64,000 nt of DNA from Arabidopsis thaliana (GCF_000001735.4 NC_003070.9:12022001-12086000), one strand, 5' to 3'. Shown: positions 49,621 through 61,894, counted from the first letter of the stretch. Notes: generated by a model not told the origin, from the letters alone. Translations and numbers: made by a program.

Positions 49621-50740
49621 AACTTAATTTATTGGAAATTACCAAAATGCACTGAAATAAATGGAAGAATGCAACACAATTCGCGATATTATTGGAAAAG
49701 TAGAAAACATACAGAAATTTTGTTGCACACAACGTAGATCATCATCATCCGTTGTATCTTATAAGTTTAACACCCTTAAAATAAATAATCAAAATTCACC
49801 TTACTCACGAACGTAATATAATTGGTTAGAAGTACATTAATCGTATGTCAACGTACATATACCAATACCATCACCACAGGTCCACAAGTCTCCCCATGTG
49901 CGATGCATGCATGAGATTTACCTACTTACTCGTCCGCTTGTTAAACTAACTCAAAATTCAAATCCCATTTTCATTGAGTTCATAAATCCATTTATATATT
50001 GGTTGCTTAAGTCAATGAACAATGAATCAAGGAATTAAACAGATTGAATGCTTGAAAGTTAGACAAACAAAAAAAAAAATCAGAAAATATATATCGTAAA
50101 TGTCACTAACACAATTGGTCAATTGGCCCATTGTCCACTGCATGCCCTTTTTTAAAGTTAACTATCGAATAAAACTAGTCGATTTTAATTAGATTCATAT
50201 TAATTGCTAACCAAACTTCACACATATACACAAATGTGGACCGTATAATAAGAATTGGAGTTCCCCATATGTATTTTTTTTCATTGACGAAAACCTTTGC
50301 TTACGGAGCAATTAAAATCAACACGGATTCGTTATTAATACCATGACATAACGATAATTATAATTTTGTTTTCCAAATTCACCGGGATCATTCGTTTAAT
50401 AGATGAATAAAAAACTAGCTAGGGTCAACGTTCACGCAAGTGTAATACGGCTTAAATGCTGTGGAAGAGTCTTGATATTTCAGCTTTCACGATAGCTTTT
50501 TAAGCTTCTCCGGCGGCGTTGTCACCGGCCGTCAACTTCTTCATCATCATATACTATTAAGATTTGATTATTTAATTTGTGATAATAGAGTTGACGATTA
50601 CGTGTGTGTAATCCCTCTTAGGATTTTCTCTAGGTCTATATAAACCTAGAACACGAAGAGTGCTTGAAACAAAAGGCAGATCATTGTAATTCTATCTAGC
50701 TTTGTACTCAAACAAACATTGATCATTTATTAACCGAACA
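49621..50740 (+). other. BRN1 upstream region
   Basis: AT-rich spacer with a TCTATATAAACC TATA-box candidate at about 50634-50645, some 100 bp before the BRN1 start. Nothing else assigned. Confidence 0.5.
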
Positions 50741-51833
50741 ATGAGTTCGTCTAACGGAGGTGTACCGCCTGGTTTTCGGTTTCATCCAACGGACGAAGAA
50801 CTTCTTCATTACTACTTGAAGAAGAAGATTTCTTATGAAAAGTTTGAGATGGAAGTCATCAAAGAGGTTGATTTGAACAAGATTGAGCCGTGGGATTTAC
50901 AAGGTACGTTCTTTTATTAATAATACATATACGATCCAATCCTCTAGTTATATTAGATACTATACAAAAGCATTTTTTTTTTGTTTTTGTAGATAGATGC
51001 AAAATAGGATCAACGCCACAAAATGAGTGGTATTTCTTCAGCCACAAGGATAGGAAATATCCGACAGGGTCAAGGACAAACCGTGCAACCCACTCCGGTT
51101 TTTGGAAGGCGACAGGACGTGACAAATGCATAAGAAATTCTTACAAGAAGATCGGCATGAGGAAGACTCTTGTATTCTACAAAGGAAGAGCTCCTCATGG
51201 CCAAAAGACAGATTGGATCATGCACGAGTACCGTATCGAAGACACTGAAGATGACCCTTGTGTATGGATATATATCTCTTATTCATTAGAAAATTTGTGA
51301 AAGTCGGTCGATTTTTAATTGAATAAACCAATCTATACATAATGCAGGAAGATGGATGGGTTGTTTGTAGAGTGTTCAAGAAGAAAAATCTGTTCAAAGT
51401 AGGGAATGATGTTGGCTCAAACATCAGCAATAATAGGCTTGAAGCTCGTAGTTTCATCCGAAGAGAAAGCCCTTACCAAGGAATCTCAATGTTTGAGCTT
51501 AACAAGCCTGAAGAGATTAGTGTTCATCAATATCCTCAACCACCAATGTTTCAACCTCATCACAAGCCTCTTTCAATAGGCTATGACTATTCATTGGCTC
51601 TTCTACCAAGAGAAAGCGAGTACCAACAAGCGTGTCAGCCATCAGGGGTTGAGGTTGGCACGTGCAAGGCAGTAAGTGAATGGGGAATAGTGAATTGTAA
51701 CATGGTGAGTCATGAGGACTCGTCTAGAGCGATGAGGTTTGAAGATGACGGTAACAACACTTCTTCCACGGTCCAGCCACCTTCTAATCTGCTTTCATTG
51801 CGCGGTGAAAATGGATTTCTTGGGTTGTTTTAA
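50741..51833 (+). CDS. BRN1: NAC transcription factor BEARSKIN1 (NAC015)
   Basis: Exons 50741-50903, 50993-51261 and 51348-51833 give 305 residues. The NAC domain occupies about 8-160: subdomain [22 protein letters not shown] with EPWDLQ and EWYFFS, D with [25 protein letters not shown] and [27 protein letters not shown], then E at [12 protein letters not shown]. Intron positions are those conserved in NAC genes. The C-terminal half is unconserved and presumably an activation region. BRN1 with BRN2 and SMB directs root-cap maturation and cell detachment. The identity is from recognition of the family branch and position (At1g33280). Confidence 0.95.
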
Positions 51834-52026
51834 ACAGATGCTGATAATGTTATATGTATGGATCTCTTCGTATGTAAGTTCTTTGATTACATGTATCCAT
51901 TTATTTCATTCTGTAATTGGAAGCGAATTGCTTCACTGATAAGTTAATAAGAATTTCTTTGATCCATTCGTCTCCCTTCCTCTTCAAGGTATCGAAATAA
52001 ATGATAGGTTAAGATATTTAATGTAG

Positions 52027-52056
52027 GCTTAAAAGCCCATAGGCCCAAAGGCCCAT
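52027..52056. promoter_or_regulatory. Clustered site II motifs (GGCCCA/AGCCCA)
   Basis: Three AGCCCA/GGCCCA motifs occur within about 30 bp, roughly 70-100 bp upstream of the next start codon. This is typical of plant genes for organelle or translation functions. Confidence 0.65.
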
Positions 52057-52124
52057 AAAGTTTTAATAACACGGTGGTGGTTTTGGGGAGCCTTCCTTAT
52101 CCGCTCGGTGGGGGCTGTGAAACT

Positions 52125-53989
52125 ATGGCCGGAGTTTGCGTCCCATGGGGCGGCGGAGCTTGTCGTCTTATTTCCCCAATTCGCCGGCGTTTTCCGGTTT
52201 CCTCCTCCGTCGCTTCTCTTGCTCTTCCAGACTCCTCCTCTATGATCGTCGACGACAATCTCGGCGCATTTCTCGAGGTCTAATTTACTTTTAATCACCT
52301 CTCTATTCGTCTTTGTTCTCTTCTCACACTTTCGTCTTTATAGATTCTTCCAAAAGATCTTCGTCACCGTCTCTTGAACGATTCAAGAAGAAACCAGCTC
52401 GTAGAGGTTATTGTTACTCTTGTGAAAACAATTTCAAAGGCTAAAAATTGAAATGAGAAAGTTTAATGGTGATGAATTTTGAAACCTTGATTAGGTCATA
52501 ATGGATTTAGGAAGACCACCTGAAGCACGTTATCTCGGAGAACCTGGAGGTCAATATCTTAGGAACAACGAGGTAAAACCAATTATTACGTTTGTGTCTT
52601 TACTCTGTTGTGTGTTTGTGTGTTTAAATATGGATTCTTGTATCCATGAAAACACTAGCTTAGGTATCTATGGAAGAGTTAGAGGATGCTCAAGAGCTTG
52701 TAGGTGAGTTTGGAGCTGATAATAGAGCTGGAATAGAAGGTACATTGCACAGGATATCAGCTATTCGTAATCGGAAGGGATTCATTGTCGGTTTAACTTG
52801 TCGTGTTGGGAGAGCTGTGAGTGGTCACATTGACATGCTTTATGATCTTCTTCACTATGGCAAAAGCATCTTGTTCGTTGGACGGTACTTGTTGCTTGTT
52901 TTACACACTACTCTAATGCTTCATTTCTCATCTTTGATGATGATTTAAACTTCTAAATGGAATTGATAATAGGCCTGGTGTTGGTAAGACCACTGTTTTG
53001 CGAGAGATTGCTCGTGTCTTGTCTGATGAATTCCAGAAAAGAGTGGTGAGTCTTGCCTATCCTTCAAGTTTTCTTAGCCTTTAGGTGCTCTGCTTTTAAC
53101 TGGTTATGTATGTGTAATTTGCTGTTTTTAGGTGATAATTGATACAAGCAACGAAATAGGAGGAGATGGTGATATTCCACACTCAGCTATTGGAGGTTCG
53201 CGTAGAATGCAAGTACCTAAGCCATCTTTGCAGCATAAAGTGATGATTGAGGCAGTTGAGAATCATATGCCTCAAGTGATCATCGTTGATGAGATTGGCA
53301 CAGAAGCTGAAGCACTTGCTTGTCGTTCCATTGCTGAAAGAGGAGTGATGCTAATTGGCACTGCTCATGGAGAGCAGCTACAGAACATCATAAAGAATCC
53401 TACTCTTTCAGACTTGGTAATAATCTCTTCATCGCTTGTCTGAATTTAATGGTATCCGTTGCAAAGTTTTTTCTCATGTTGGTTACGTTCTCATTGTTGG
53501 TTGTAGATTGGTGGTATTGAGACTGTAACGCTTGGAGATGAAGAAGCGAGGGCGAGAAGGAGTCAGAAGAGTATTCTCGAGAGAAAAGCTCCACCGACTT
53601 TTTATTTTTTGATCGAGATGAGAGAAAGAGATTATTGGATTGCACATCAAGTAAGCATCCTGTTTCAAAACTCTGTTCTTGCCTCTGCCTGCAGTCATTC
53701 TCATTCAGTATCAAAGATCATATATACTAACAAAACTTGTCTTTCTTTTCACTCTCGTCCAGACTGAAAAGAGTGTTGATATGTTGCTTCGCGGAAGAAA
53801 TCCCATGGTTGAGGTATATACAGTAGACTCAACAATAATCATTTGAGAATATACATAATGATTGACCAATTAAGATCAAAAGATACTGATTCGACTTCTA
53901 TAAATTATGGTTTTAAGGTGAGGAGAAGGGATGAAGAGTACAAGGTGGTGATAGAAAGATGGAAGGCATACGACGGGCAAGGCATTTGA
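52125..53989 (+). CDS. Ycf45/SpoIIIAA-like P-loop ATPase
   Basis: Nine exons: 52125-52277, 52344-52406, 52495-52572, 52664-52884, 52973-53045, 53132-53416, 53507-53650, 53763-53813 and 53918-53989, giving 379 residues. The Walker A motif GRPGVGKTT is at about 170-178 and is split by intron 4. Walker B VIIVDEIG is at about 246-252, and [16 protein letters not shown] matches the sensor region. The layout PKDLRHRL...[30 protein letters not shown] then the ATPase core follows the algal plastid Ycf45 and bacterial SpoIIIAA-like ATPases. The N-terminus ([20 protein letters not shown]) suits an organelle transit peptide. Partner and substrate are unknown. Matches At1g33290 by position. Confidence 0.92.
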
Positions 53990-54079
53990 GTTTCCTTCAT
54001 CGTTGTCAAACTTATGACACTAACAGTAAATGTGTCTTTCTTAAATGATCAACCATTTGTGTAAAATAATCAAAAGAAA

Positions 54080-54700
54080 ACAATAAGCATGCATCCGTCT
54101 GATCACATAGTTTCAAATATACTCAAATGCACTGTAATTCATAGGCCAACGGTTCATGGCACCAAGCCCATCACATGCACACATTACATCCTTCTTTCCA
54201 CAAAATCCCTGCCCCAATTCTTATTCAATACATAGCTTCCAGCTGAATTCCATCTCTTGAAACACAACTCATGCGTAGTTCCTTTTTCGCTGTCGAACAC
54301 CGTGATTGTTAACCCATGAATTGTCTTTGTCTTCAACTAAATTGATCTGTTCTTCTGTGAAGTATTTCAGAATATGCTCATTCATGGATTCCTTAGGTAT
54401 TTGACGTCCCACGTCGCTCTTAGTGAGTGTTTTCCTGATATCCCATATATCTGGCTCTCTGTGGACAGTTAATTCTGTTGATACAATCTCTATGCCTCTC
54501 TTCCTTTGACATGTTTCTCAAGTGTGCGAGATGACTACTTCAGAATCTATGGAGAGAGTTAATTCTGTTGATACTTTATTTGCATTCTTTATCCCCCTTG
54601 ACATGCTTCTTAAGTATCGGAGACTAACTTCTCTTTCGTTTCTTGGGGTAGATGGAACCGCACGGGCCAAATCTCCACTTTGACAAGAAAAGAGATTGAA
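54080..54700 (-). pseudogene. Decayed B3-domain (REM/DUF313-type) gene
   Basis: Read on the minus strand: IRKTLTKSDVGRQIPKESM...ILKYFTEEQINLVEDKD, then in a shifted frame GLTITVFDSEKGTTHELCFKRWNSAGSYVLNKNW, then a stop. This order (KxLxxSDVG, ITVxD, W-x-SxSYVL-x-x-W) is that of the DUF313-type B3 proteins expanded in Arabidopsis. One frame change inside the domain and stops after it mark it as dead. A ~91-bp tandem duplication at about 54467-54640 repeats a VSTEL-encoding upstream segment. The 5' end of the old gene may reach about 54800. Confidence 0.68.
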
Positions 54701-54799
54701 AAGACATGGCGTTGTTGGAGTGATAACGGAAAACAGAGTAACGAAATAGAATACTTCGATTAATGAAAATGACAGATTGATACAATGTTCATAAAACAC

Positions 54800-55368
54800 G
54801 ATATCAACTTCTCATCTACAAGAGTTCAACATGAAACTCCGGCGAACGATGAGGAATGATTCTCTCTGAGAATCCAAAAGGAAACGATAAACAACAAATC
54901 CAAAATCTTCATATTCTTCTGCAAATGATCCTCATTAGCTATATATTCTCGATTCTTCCTCTAACACTCCCATCGACCAATCTTCTCTTGCCACGTCTCA
55001 CAGCTACTGTCTCCACTCATGTATTGCCCCGTATCTAACCATATATCAATGCCTAGTTTCCTATATCATGGAGACGATGGAAGAGTATCTTCAGTGTTCA
55101 TTACCATTCCTTCGTTTCTTGTATCACAAGACACCATATTTGCCAATCCTTCACCGTGGTACGGAAAGAGAGGCATTGTAGGAGACAAAAGCAAAAAAGC
55201 TTTTTATATAGACAAATACGAACTTCACAATACTATTTGGCAAAGGTATTCACAATCCAAATGTGTGTCGAAGATGGATATATTTAACAATTAATATCCC
55301 AATTTGTGAAGGAAAATAGATTCTTGTCAAAAAATCCAACAAAATATTTTTTATTGTTGTACCGAAAA

Positions 55369-55421
<53 letters not shown>

Positions 55422-55564
55422 GTGAGAGATTATCTTAGATTTACATTCGAGAAACCTCCACAAATATGCACATTTACGGGAAAAGTATTTTCAATATTGG
55501 TTATTTAGTCCTAATAAAACCAATCATTCCATACTTGTTAAGCTAGTCATGTACTCATGTGGTC
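54800..55564. other. Spacer containing an (AT)n microsatellite
   Basis: No gene recognised. A poly(A) tract followed by about 20 AT units occupies 55365-55419. Confidence 0.55.
55365..55419. repeat. (AT)n microsatellite
   Basis: About twenty AT units directly after an A run; likely length-variable between accessions. Confidence 0.95.
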
Positions 55565-57310
55565 AATTCCTATAGGTTGCATGGCCATTAGGGAGAGTCA
55601 CTAAGCTAACATACATGGACACTCTGTCCAAGTTACTGATGATGTATCAAATGAGAAAGAGGTGTATTGTCTCATGGATGGACATATATATGTCTATTAT
55701 GTCCCATGAACAGAACTAAGTCTCATCTCTCCGCCCTGTCGTTTTCACCCAGATTTTATCTCTCTAAGTCTCCAAGACTCTCTCAATTCCCATTAGAATC
55801 ACTGGCACTACTCATTTGAATTGATTTGTGCTGAAAAAAAAGATGGAGGACATGAACAATTTCAAGCCCTCAGTCTTGAGCTCTGATGGGAGTTTGGCTG
55901 TTCATGCTGGTACGTTACGTTATCTGTTTTTTCTTTGTCACCTCGTAATTACTAGTAATTTGTTGTAGGGCTTTACAAAAACTATAGTATTTGTTTTTAT
56001 CTAATTTGAAAACAATCGAATAAATGTAAAATTTTCAGAACTGAAAAAGCATTGGTATTGTCTTATTTTTTTGAATTCATGGAAGAATTGTTTATATGAA
56101 TGATCTAAGTGTTGGAAGTAAACATCGTACACTTTACATTTGTACACTAAAAGTGTTATACAATCTAAATGTACGAATCAAACAGTGAAAAGTGACTACT
56201 TTGCAAATTGTGAATAGTAAAGTGATTACTTTTCCAATTAAGTTTGAAAATGACTATTTTGCCAACACACCCTTTTTGGGTATAAATAATTTTACAAACA
56301 ATGAAATTTCTGTTCAATTTAAATAATTGGTTTTAATAATTTATAATTTGATTATAATATATTTACATTTGTATATGTTAATATCAAATAGCTTATTGTT
56401 TCGCTGGTTGTTTCAACTAATCTACATCTTTAATGATTGATATTATTCAATCACCCATCTTCTCAGCATGAGGAAATTTATATATATACATGCATAGAGT
56501 ATAATAATAGAACGCTGGTCCGGTCATATACATGCTTCTTGTTAAAGAACTAGAAAAGTTCATTACTCGAAAACGAGAACATAACAGAGAAACCGAGACG
56601 ATCAAAGACAAAATGTCTTATGAATATTTAAAGGAAAAGAAAACTCCTAATTAAGTAGCTCTGAGTACGTAAAAGACAAAAGAATGACAACTGATTTAGG
56701 AAATTTCTTAAGTTATTGTCGAATTAGGTGTCATTTAATAATGTGCATGGCCATTAAGGAGAGTTGTTAAGCTAATTCTGGATGTGTTTTGTTGTCCTAT
56801 GGATGTGTTGTGTTGTGTTGTGTTCGTTAGTGATCCAAATAAAAAAGACAAGAAAGAGTTATGTCTTATGGATGGACATATATGTGTCCATTATGTCTCA
56901 TGAAGTCTATATGTATCCTGTTATTTTCAACCAGATTTCATCTCTTTAAGTCTCCAAGACTCTCTCAACTCCCACTAGAATCACTGGCACTCATTTGAAT
57001 TGGGTTTTAATTTGTTTGAAAACAAAGATGAACAATTTGAACATGAACAATTTGAAACCATCATTCTTGAGCTCTGATGGGAGTTTGTCTGTTCATGCTG
57101 TTACGTTATCTACGTCCATTATTGTTCCTTTATGATTAATTGTTCTTTATTTGCTTTTTTGGTCACCTCGTAATTACTAATAATTAATTTGTTGTAAACA
57201 AAATCTATGATATTTCTTTTGATCTATATGAAAACAATCGGATAACCTCATAACCATATATTTACAGAATATAAAAAAGCTTTGGTATTGTTTTCAGATT
57301 TCATAAAAAA
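55565..57310 (+). repeat. Tandem duplication of the CGS2 promoter and first exon
   Basis: Copy 1 (about 55565-56100) and copy 2 (about 56740-57310) share TGCATGGCCATTA(G/A)GGAGAGT, ATGGATGGACATATAT, TCTCTAAGTCTCCAAGACTCTCTC, TAGAATCACTGGCACT, the exon sequence AGCTCTGATGGGAGTTTG, and GGTCACCTCGTAATTACTA in the intron. The offset is about 1.19 kb. Copy 1 keeps the GCTG|GTACG donor. In copy 2 the matching sequence is GCTGTTACG, so the original donor is changed. Confidence 0.88.
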
Positions 57311-60300
57311 AGTGTGCCTTTAAAGATAGCAGTCAATATTAATGAAATTACACAATAGCAACAATCTTTGTTTTACTCTAAAAATATGAGAACTTTTGTT
57401 GTTGGCTAGAATCCATTTTTACTAGTCAAGTAATACGTAAATGGCTAAATGCTACTAGTTAGTTGCCAAAAATTTAGATACTAATAGGAAAAATGCTTTT
57501 TGCAAGTTACTAAATTATATATTTACTTAAGAAAATACATTTCTCAATATTTTTTATTTTATTTTATTCCACCATCACACCTGTACTCTTTTGGAAAGAG
57601 TGTTCTTCTATCACTTTCAGTCATATTTTTTTTGGGTTAAGTTGCAAACTACTCACTTTCCAAAACTTAATTATGAAATAGGGCAGGTTACTATTTATAA
57701 TTGGAGATTTAGCCACTTCCTTATGACCCCACAAATCAGAAAATCAATTATACCCCATGGTAACAACTTTATTTACCAACATGCCACTATTATGACATGT
57801 AGAAGAGAGGGTAAGAGAGAAATGTGGGTGAGATTTTTTATTTAATTTTCTTTTTCTTTCTTTACTACATTTCATTCTTTCAAAGATTAATAATTAAAAT
57901 GTTCATTTGTAAATTTTATTTTTCTAAAATTGATCATATAAATAAAAATCTATGTTTTTTTATCTATCATTTGATATGCATTTTGTTTATTGATTTTTAA
58001 TTTTTATATTACAGAACACTGTACATATAATAACTATACAAATATAGACCACTGTAACGATATAAACTACTGTACAGATATAGACCACTGTACAGAATGA
58101 TGCATTTATAAAGAAAAAATATTAGTTCGTATAATAGTAAATTATGATTTCGTTAAACACATGCATCATTCTGTACAATGCTCTATATCTGTACAGTGGT
58201 GTATATCTGTACAATAGTCTACGTATGTACATTTGTCTATATATATACAGTAGTATATATCTAAGAAAATTTCAAAAACGTATTAGTTTCCGAACAAATA
58301 TCTTTCTGTACAAATGCATCATTTTGTATTGTGGTTTATATCTGTAGAGTAATTGATATCTGTACAGTAGTGTATATCTGTACAGTGGTGTATATCTATG
58401 TAAATATTATTTGTATAGTATTCAATAGTATAAAATTTAAAAATCATTAAACAAAATGCATATTAAATGATAGAGAAAAAGACATAGATTTTTATTTATA
58501 TGATCAATTTTAGAAAAATAAAATTTAAAACTAAGCATTTTAATTACTAAACTTTGAGGGAATGAAATATAATAAAGAAAGAAAATAAAAATTTAAAAAA
58601 AAAACTGACACACATCACACATCTCTCAGACGCTTTATCTATTCCTCTTTCTTTCTCTCCTCAGCCAAAGAGGTTCCTTGATAATTTTCAAAATTCTTCC
58701 ACTATCCCACCTCTACTTCTATTAGCCACCTTATACACATGAGAAACCCGGACTAACCAGTCCTTTGAGAGGAAGCCATGGCACAAACGTACCAGGAATG
58801 CCAGCGGATGCGCCTCGCTCATCACTTTCAGTCATATTGAAAAACAAAGACATTTTTTTGTTCTTTCCTTTATTGATACACTAAATAAATTTCCCACTTT
58901 AATTAATAAACTAAATAATATGGATAAAATTAAGATATATTTATAAAATATTCAAATAAACTACGACACTTTGTTTTTGTGATTGTGAAACAAAATAAAG
59001 TAAGAAACATGCAAATATTAAAAGAAAATGCAAGTAACCAACGTTTCGTAACCAGAGAATCAGAGGTAAATAGGATTTGTTGTGGGTTTAATGGTTTTCA
59101 ATTAGGTGAAAGATTACGTCGTGATATGAAGACGAGTTCGATCACGACCCTTGTAGTCAACACAACGACCTACTTCTTCAAAGATACTACCGAGCTAATC
59201 GACTTCAAGGTCCGTTTATATATGCTTCTAGTTAAAAATTGTAAATGGTGTGTTCCTTTGACTGAGTTAATCAACTATAGGGTTTACAAATATAAGTCTA
59301 CTTTCAATTTTGTAGGAAAAACGGATTGACTTGTATGAGTATGCTCGTTATGGAAACCCAACAACTATGGCACTCGAAGAAAAGATTAGGTATATCTTTC
59401 TCTTGATGTCTTTGTTTACTGTCTCTCTATATCATGAGTTTTGTAAGTTGTTCCATTTTATGCTCAGTGTACTTGAAGGGGCTGAATCAACTTTGGTAAT
59501 GGCATCGGGGATGTATGCAAGTAATGTTATGCTTTTGGCTTTGGTTCCTACAAATGGACATATTGTGGCAACTAAAGATTGTTACAAGGAGACAAGGATT
59601 TTCATGGAGAATTTTCTTACTAAACTGGGAATCACTGTAAGAAAATCTCAATTCATAACTTTCATTTTGTTTCCTTTCCAGCTCCATCGATTAACACTTT
59701 GTTATATATATGTGTGTGTGTGTGTGTGTGTTAATGTCTCCAGGTAACTTTTATTGACTCTGATGATATTGCGGGGCTCCAAACTCTTGTTAATAACCAT
59801 GAGGTATTTTAAGTGATAATTATAAGTTCACTTAGTAACTTTAAAGCTGGTAAGCAATATATGAACTTGTGATCTTTTGTTTTTCAGGTTTCTTTGTTCT
59901 TTACCGAGTCCCCAACAAATCCATTTCTTCGATGTGTAGATATTAAGTTAGTTTCAAAAATCTGTCATAGAAGAGGAACTCTTGTTTGTATAGACGCTAC
60001 CATTGCAACACCTATCAATCAAAAGACACTTGCTCTTGGTGCTGATCTTGTTCACCATTCTGCTACTAAGTACATTGGAGGCCACAACGATGTGCGTAAA
60101 TCAGAATGTGTAACCTTATTATTCCTTGGAAAAATGGTTATCGAAGAATGATTTATTTGTTCCATGTGTCTTCTCAGTTTCTAGCTGGAAGCATATCCGG
60201 TTCAATGGAGTTGGTTTCCAAGATTCGCAATTTGCATAAGCTTTTGGGAGGCACGCTTAATCCGGTTAGAATGATTGATCCTCCTCGAATGATATGACTT

Positions 60301-61462
60301 TGTAAATGTGTTGAAATTTCAGTTTTTGTCGGTTTGGTTTTTTATTAGACAATTTTGGTTCACATTCTTCTTTTTAGATTTAGCTAGGATCGGTCCTATT
60401 ATTCAACCTTTGGATAATTGGTTCTTTGTAAAAAGCAGAACGCTGCATATTTACTCATACGAGGCATGAAGACGATGCATCTTCGTGTAAGACAACAGAA
60501 TTCAACCGGTATGAAGATGGCCCAAGTGTTAGAAGCACATCCCAAGGTACTATATTTTTCATCAAGATCCTTTCTTTCTTTTTGTTTACACATTAGTTAT
60601 CTATTGGTACGTAAAATTGATAAAAGAGATAAGACAGATTTATGATTGAGTTTTTCGTTAATCACTCATAATCATTTACTTGTGGGCAAGATACATAAAA
60701 GAAGAAGAAGCTTACGAGGTTTCTTGCCAAGCAAGTAATAAAATGAAAACGACCTTAAAGAGAAACTAGAAGAAGATATTATTGAATTAATTTGGGATAT
60801 ATCTTACAAATGATCAAGAATCCCCTATTTATACATGCACGTAGACAATTAAGGATCAAACATATATAAAAACATCATAACGTTGCTTCATAATTTTCCT
60901 TTCAGTTTGAAATAGATCATCATATCTTATTAGAAAAGGGTTCAATATAATCGTGTTAGGTGAGTCGCGTTTACTATCTAGGCCTTCCGAGTCATCCCGA
61001 ACATTTAATAGCCAAGCGACAAATGACTGGTATTGGTGGCCTGATCTCTTTCGAGGTAAGAAATAATAAAACTCCATCGATCCAAGAAACTATATTACTA
61101 ATAATAATCTAAAGATGTCTTTGTTCTTTCACGAAAATAGATTGATGGAGATCTCAAGACTACAATCAAGTTCATCGATGCTCTGAAGATCCCTTACCTT
61201 GCAGCATCGTTTGGTGGATGCGAGAGCCTCGTGGACCAACTCGCCACAGGGATCTGGTATATATGATTTTCCACTAAAACATTGATAATTTTGTTTATTT
61301 TGGTTACATAATAAAAACGTATTTGGTGTTTGATTTAGGGATATACCACGAGAAGAAAGGCTTAAAGATGGATTCCAAGACAACCTAGTTCGCTTCAGTT
61401 TTGGTATTGAAGACTTTGAGGACATCAAGGCTGACGTTCTCCAAGCTCTTGAAACCATCTGA
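55843..61462 (+). CDS. CGS2: Cystathionine gamma-synthase-like PLP enzyme
   Basis: Cys/Met-metabolism PLP enzyme; CGS joins O-phosphohomoserine and cysteine on the way to methionine. Eleven exons: 55843-55909, 59106-59209, 59316-59389, 59468-59636, 59744-59803, 59888-60091, 60178-60264, 60439-60546, 60960-61055, 61141-61256 and 61339-61462, giving 402 residues. Seen: YEYARYGNPTTMALEEKI (cofactor-binding Tyr/Arg), AGMYASNVMLLAL-type MASGMYASN, DATIATP (D194), the PLP lysine K219 in HHSATKYIGGHND, VYYLGLPSHPEH, MTGIGGLISFE and SFGGCESLVDQ. There is no plastid transit peptide and no N-terminal MTO1-type regulatory region, both present in CGS1. The protein starts almost directly at SSDGSLAVHAGERL. 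Exon 1 could instead be the duplicated copy near 57028. The 3.2-kb first intron contains repeats. Matches At1g33320; annotated length there may differ. Confidence 0.88.
57610..58838. repeat. 18-bp direct repeats flanking a 1.2-kb intron segment
   Basis: ATCACTTTCAGTCATATT occurs exactly at 57610-57627 and 58821-58838. The repeat encloses the inverted-repeat element and flanking sequence, not just the element. Confidence 0.85.
57800..58600. mobile_element. Non-autonomous inverted-repeat element in CGS2 intron 1
   Basis: Arms about 57835-58010 and 58430-58590 are reverse complements: AAAATTGATCATATAAATAA with its complement near 58495; ATCATTTGATATGCATTTTG with CAAAATGCATATTAAATGAT; TTTCTTTCTTTA with TAAAGAAAGAAA. 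The centre is near 58218. The inside carries many ~20-bp units related to TATATCTGTACAGTGGTG: plus-oriented at about 58165-58410 and reversed at about 58011-58100. Around ATGATGCAT a second inner inverted repeat is nested. No transposase. MULE-like or foldback in style; family unassigned. Confidence 0.8.
59707..59731 (+). repeat. (TG)n microsatellite in a CGS2 intron
   Basis: About eleven TG units just before the acceptor of exon 5 (CTCCAG at 59738-59743). Confidence 0.85.
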
Positions 61463-61894
61463 ACATGTTGGCTTTATTTTTATAAAACCAAGTTGCTTCC
61501 CGTTTCTTCTCTTTTATTGTGACAAAAGTTCTTTGAAATAAATAATTTACATAATAATAACAATCTCAATAAATGTCTTTTGCAACTGTAAATCACAATC
61601 CTTAAGTAAATATAATTTTTTGTTACAACATATATCTTACAATTGGATTTTTCTTAGAAAGATGCAATCCGTATAAATATTTTTTACGATTATGTAACTC
61701 TTCATAAACAGTTGTAAATATTAAGTTGAACCATTGAAACTTTTAATATATTTTATGATCCTTGTAACTTTTAATTATCTACAGTTTTATGATGCTTTTA
61801 TATATGTGTGATCCTAACATACACGTAGACAAATTTTGTTTTATTTTATTTAGTTCAGATGATGGTAACGTAAATGTATAAAGACAAACAACAA
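61463..61894. other. CGS2 3' flank
   Basis: Probable 3' UTR then AT-rich spacer; nothing else seen. Confidence 0.45.
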
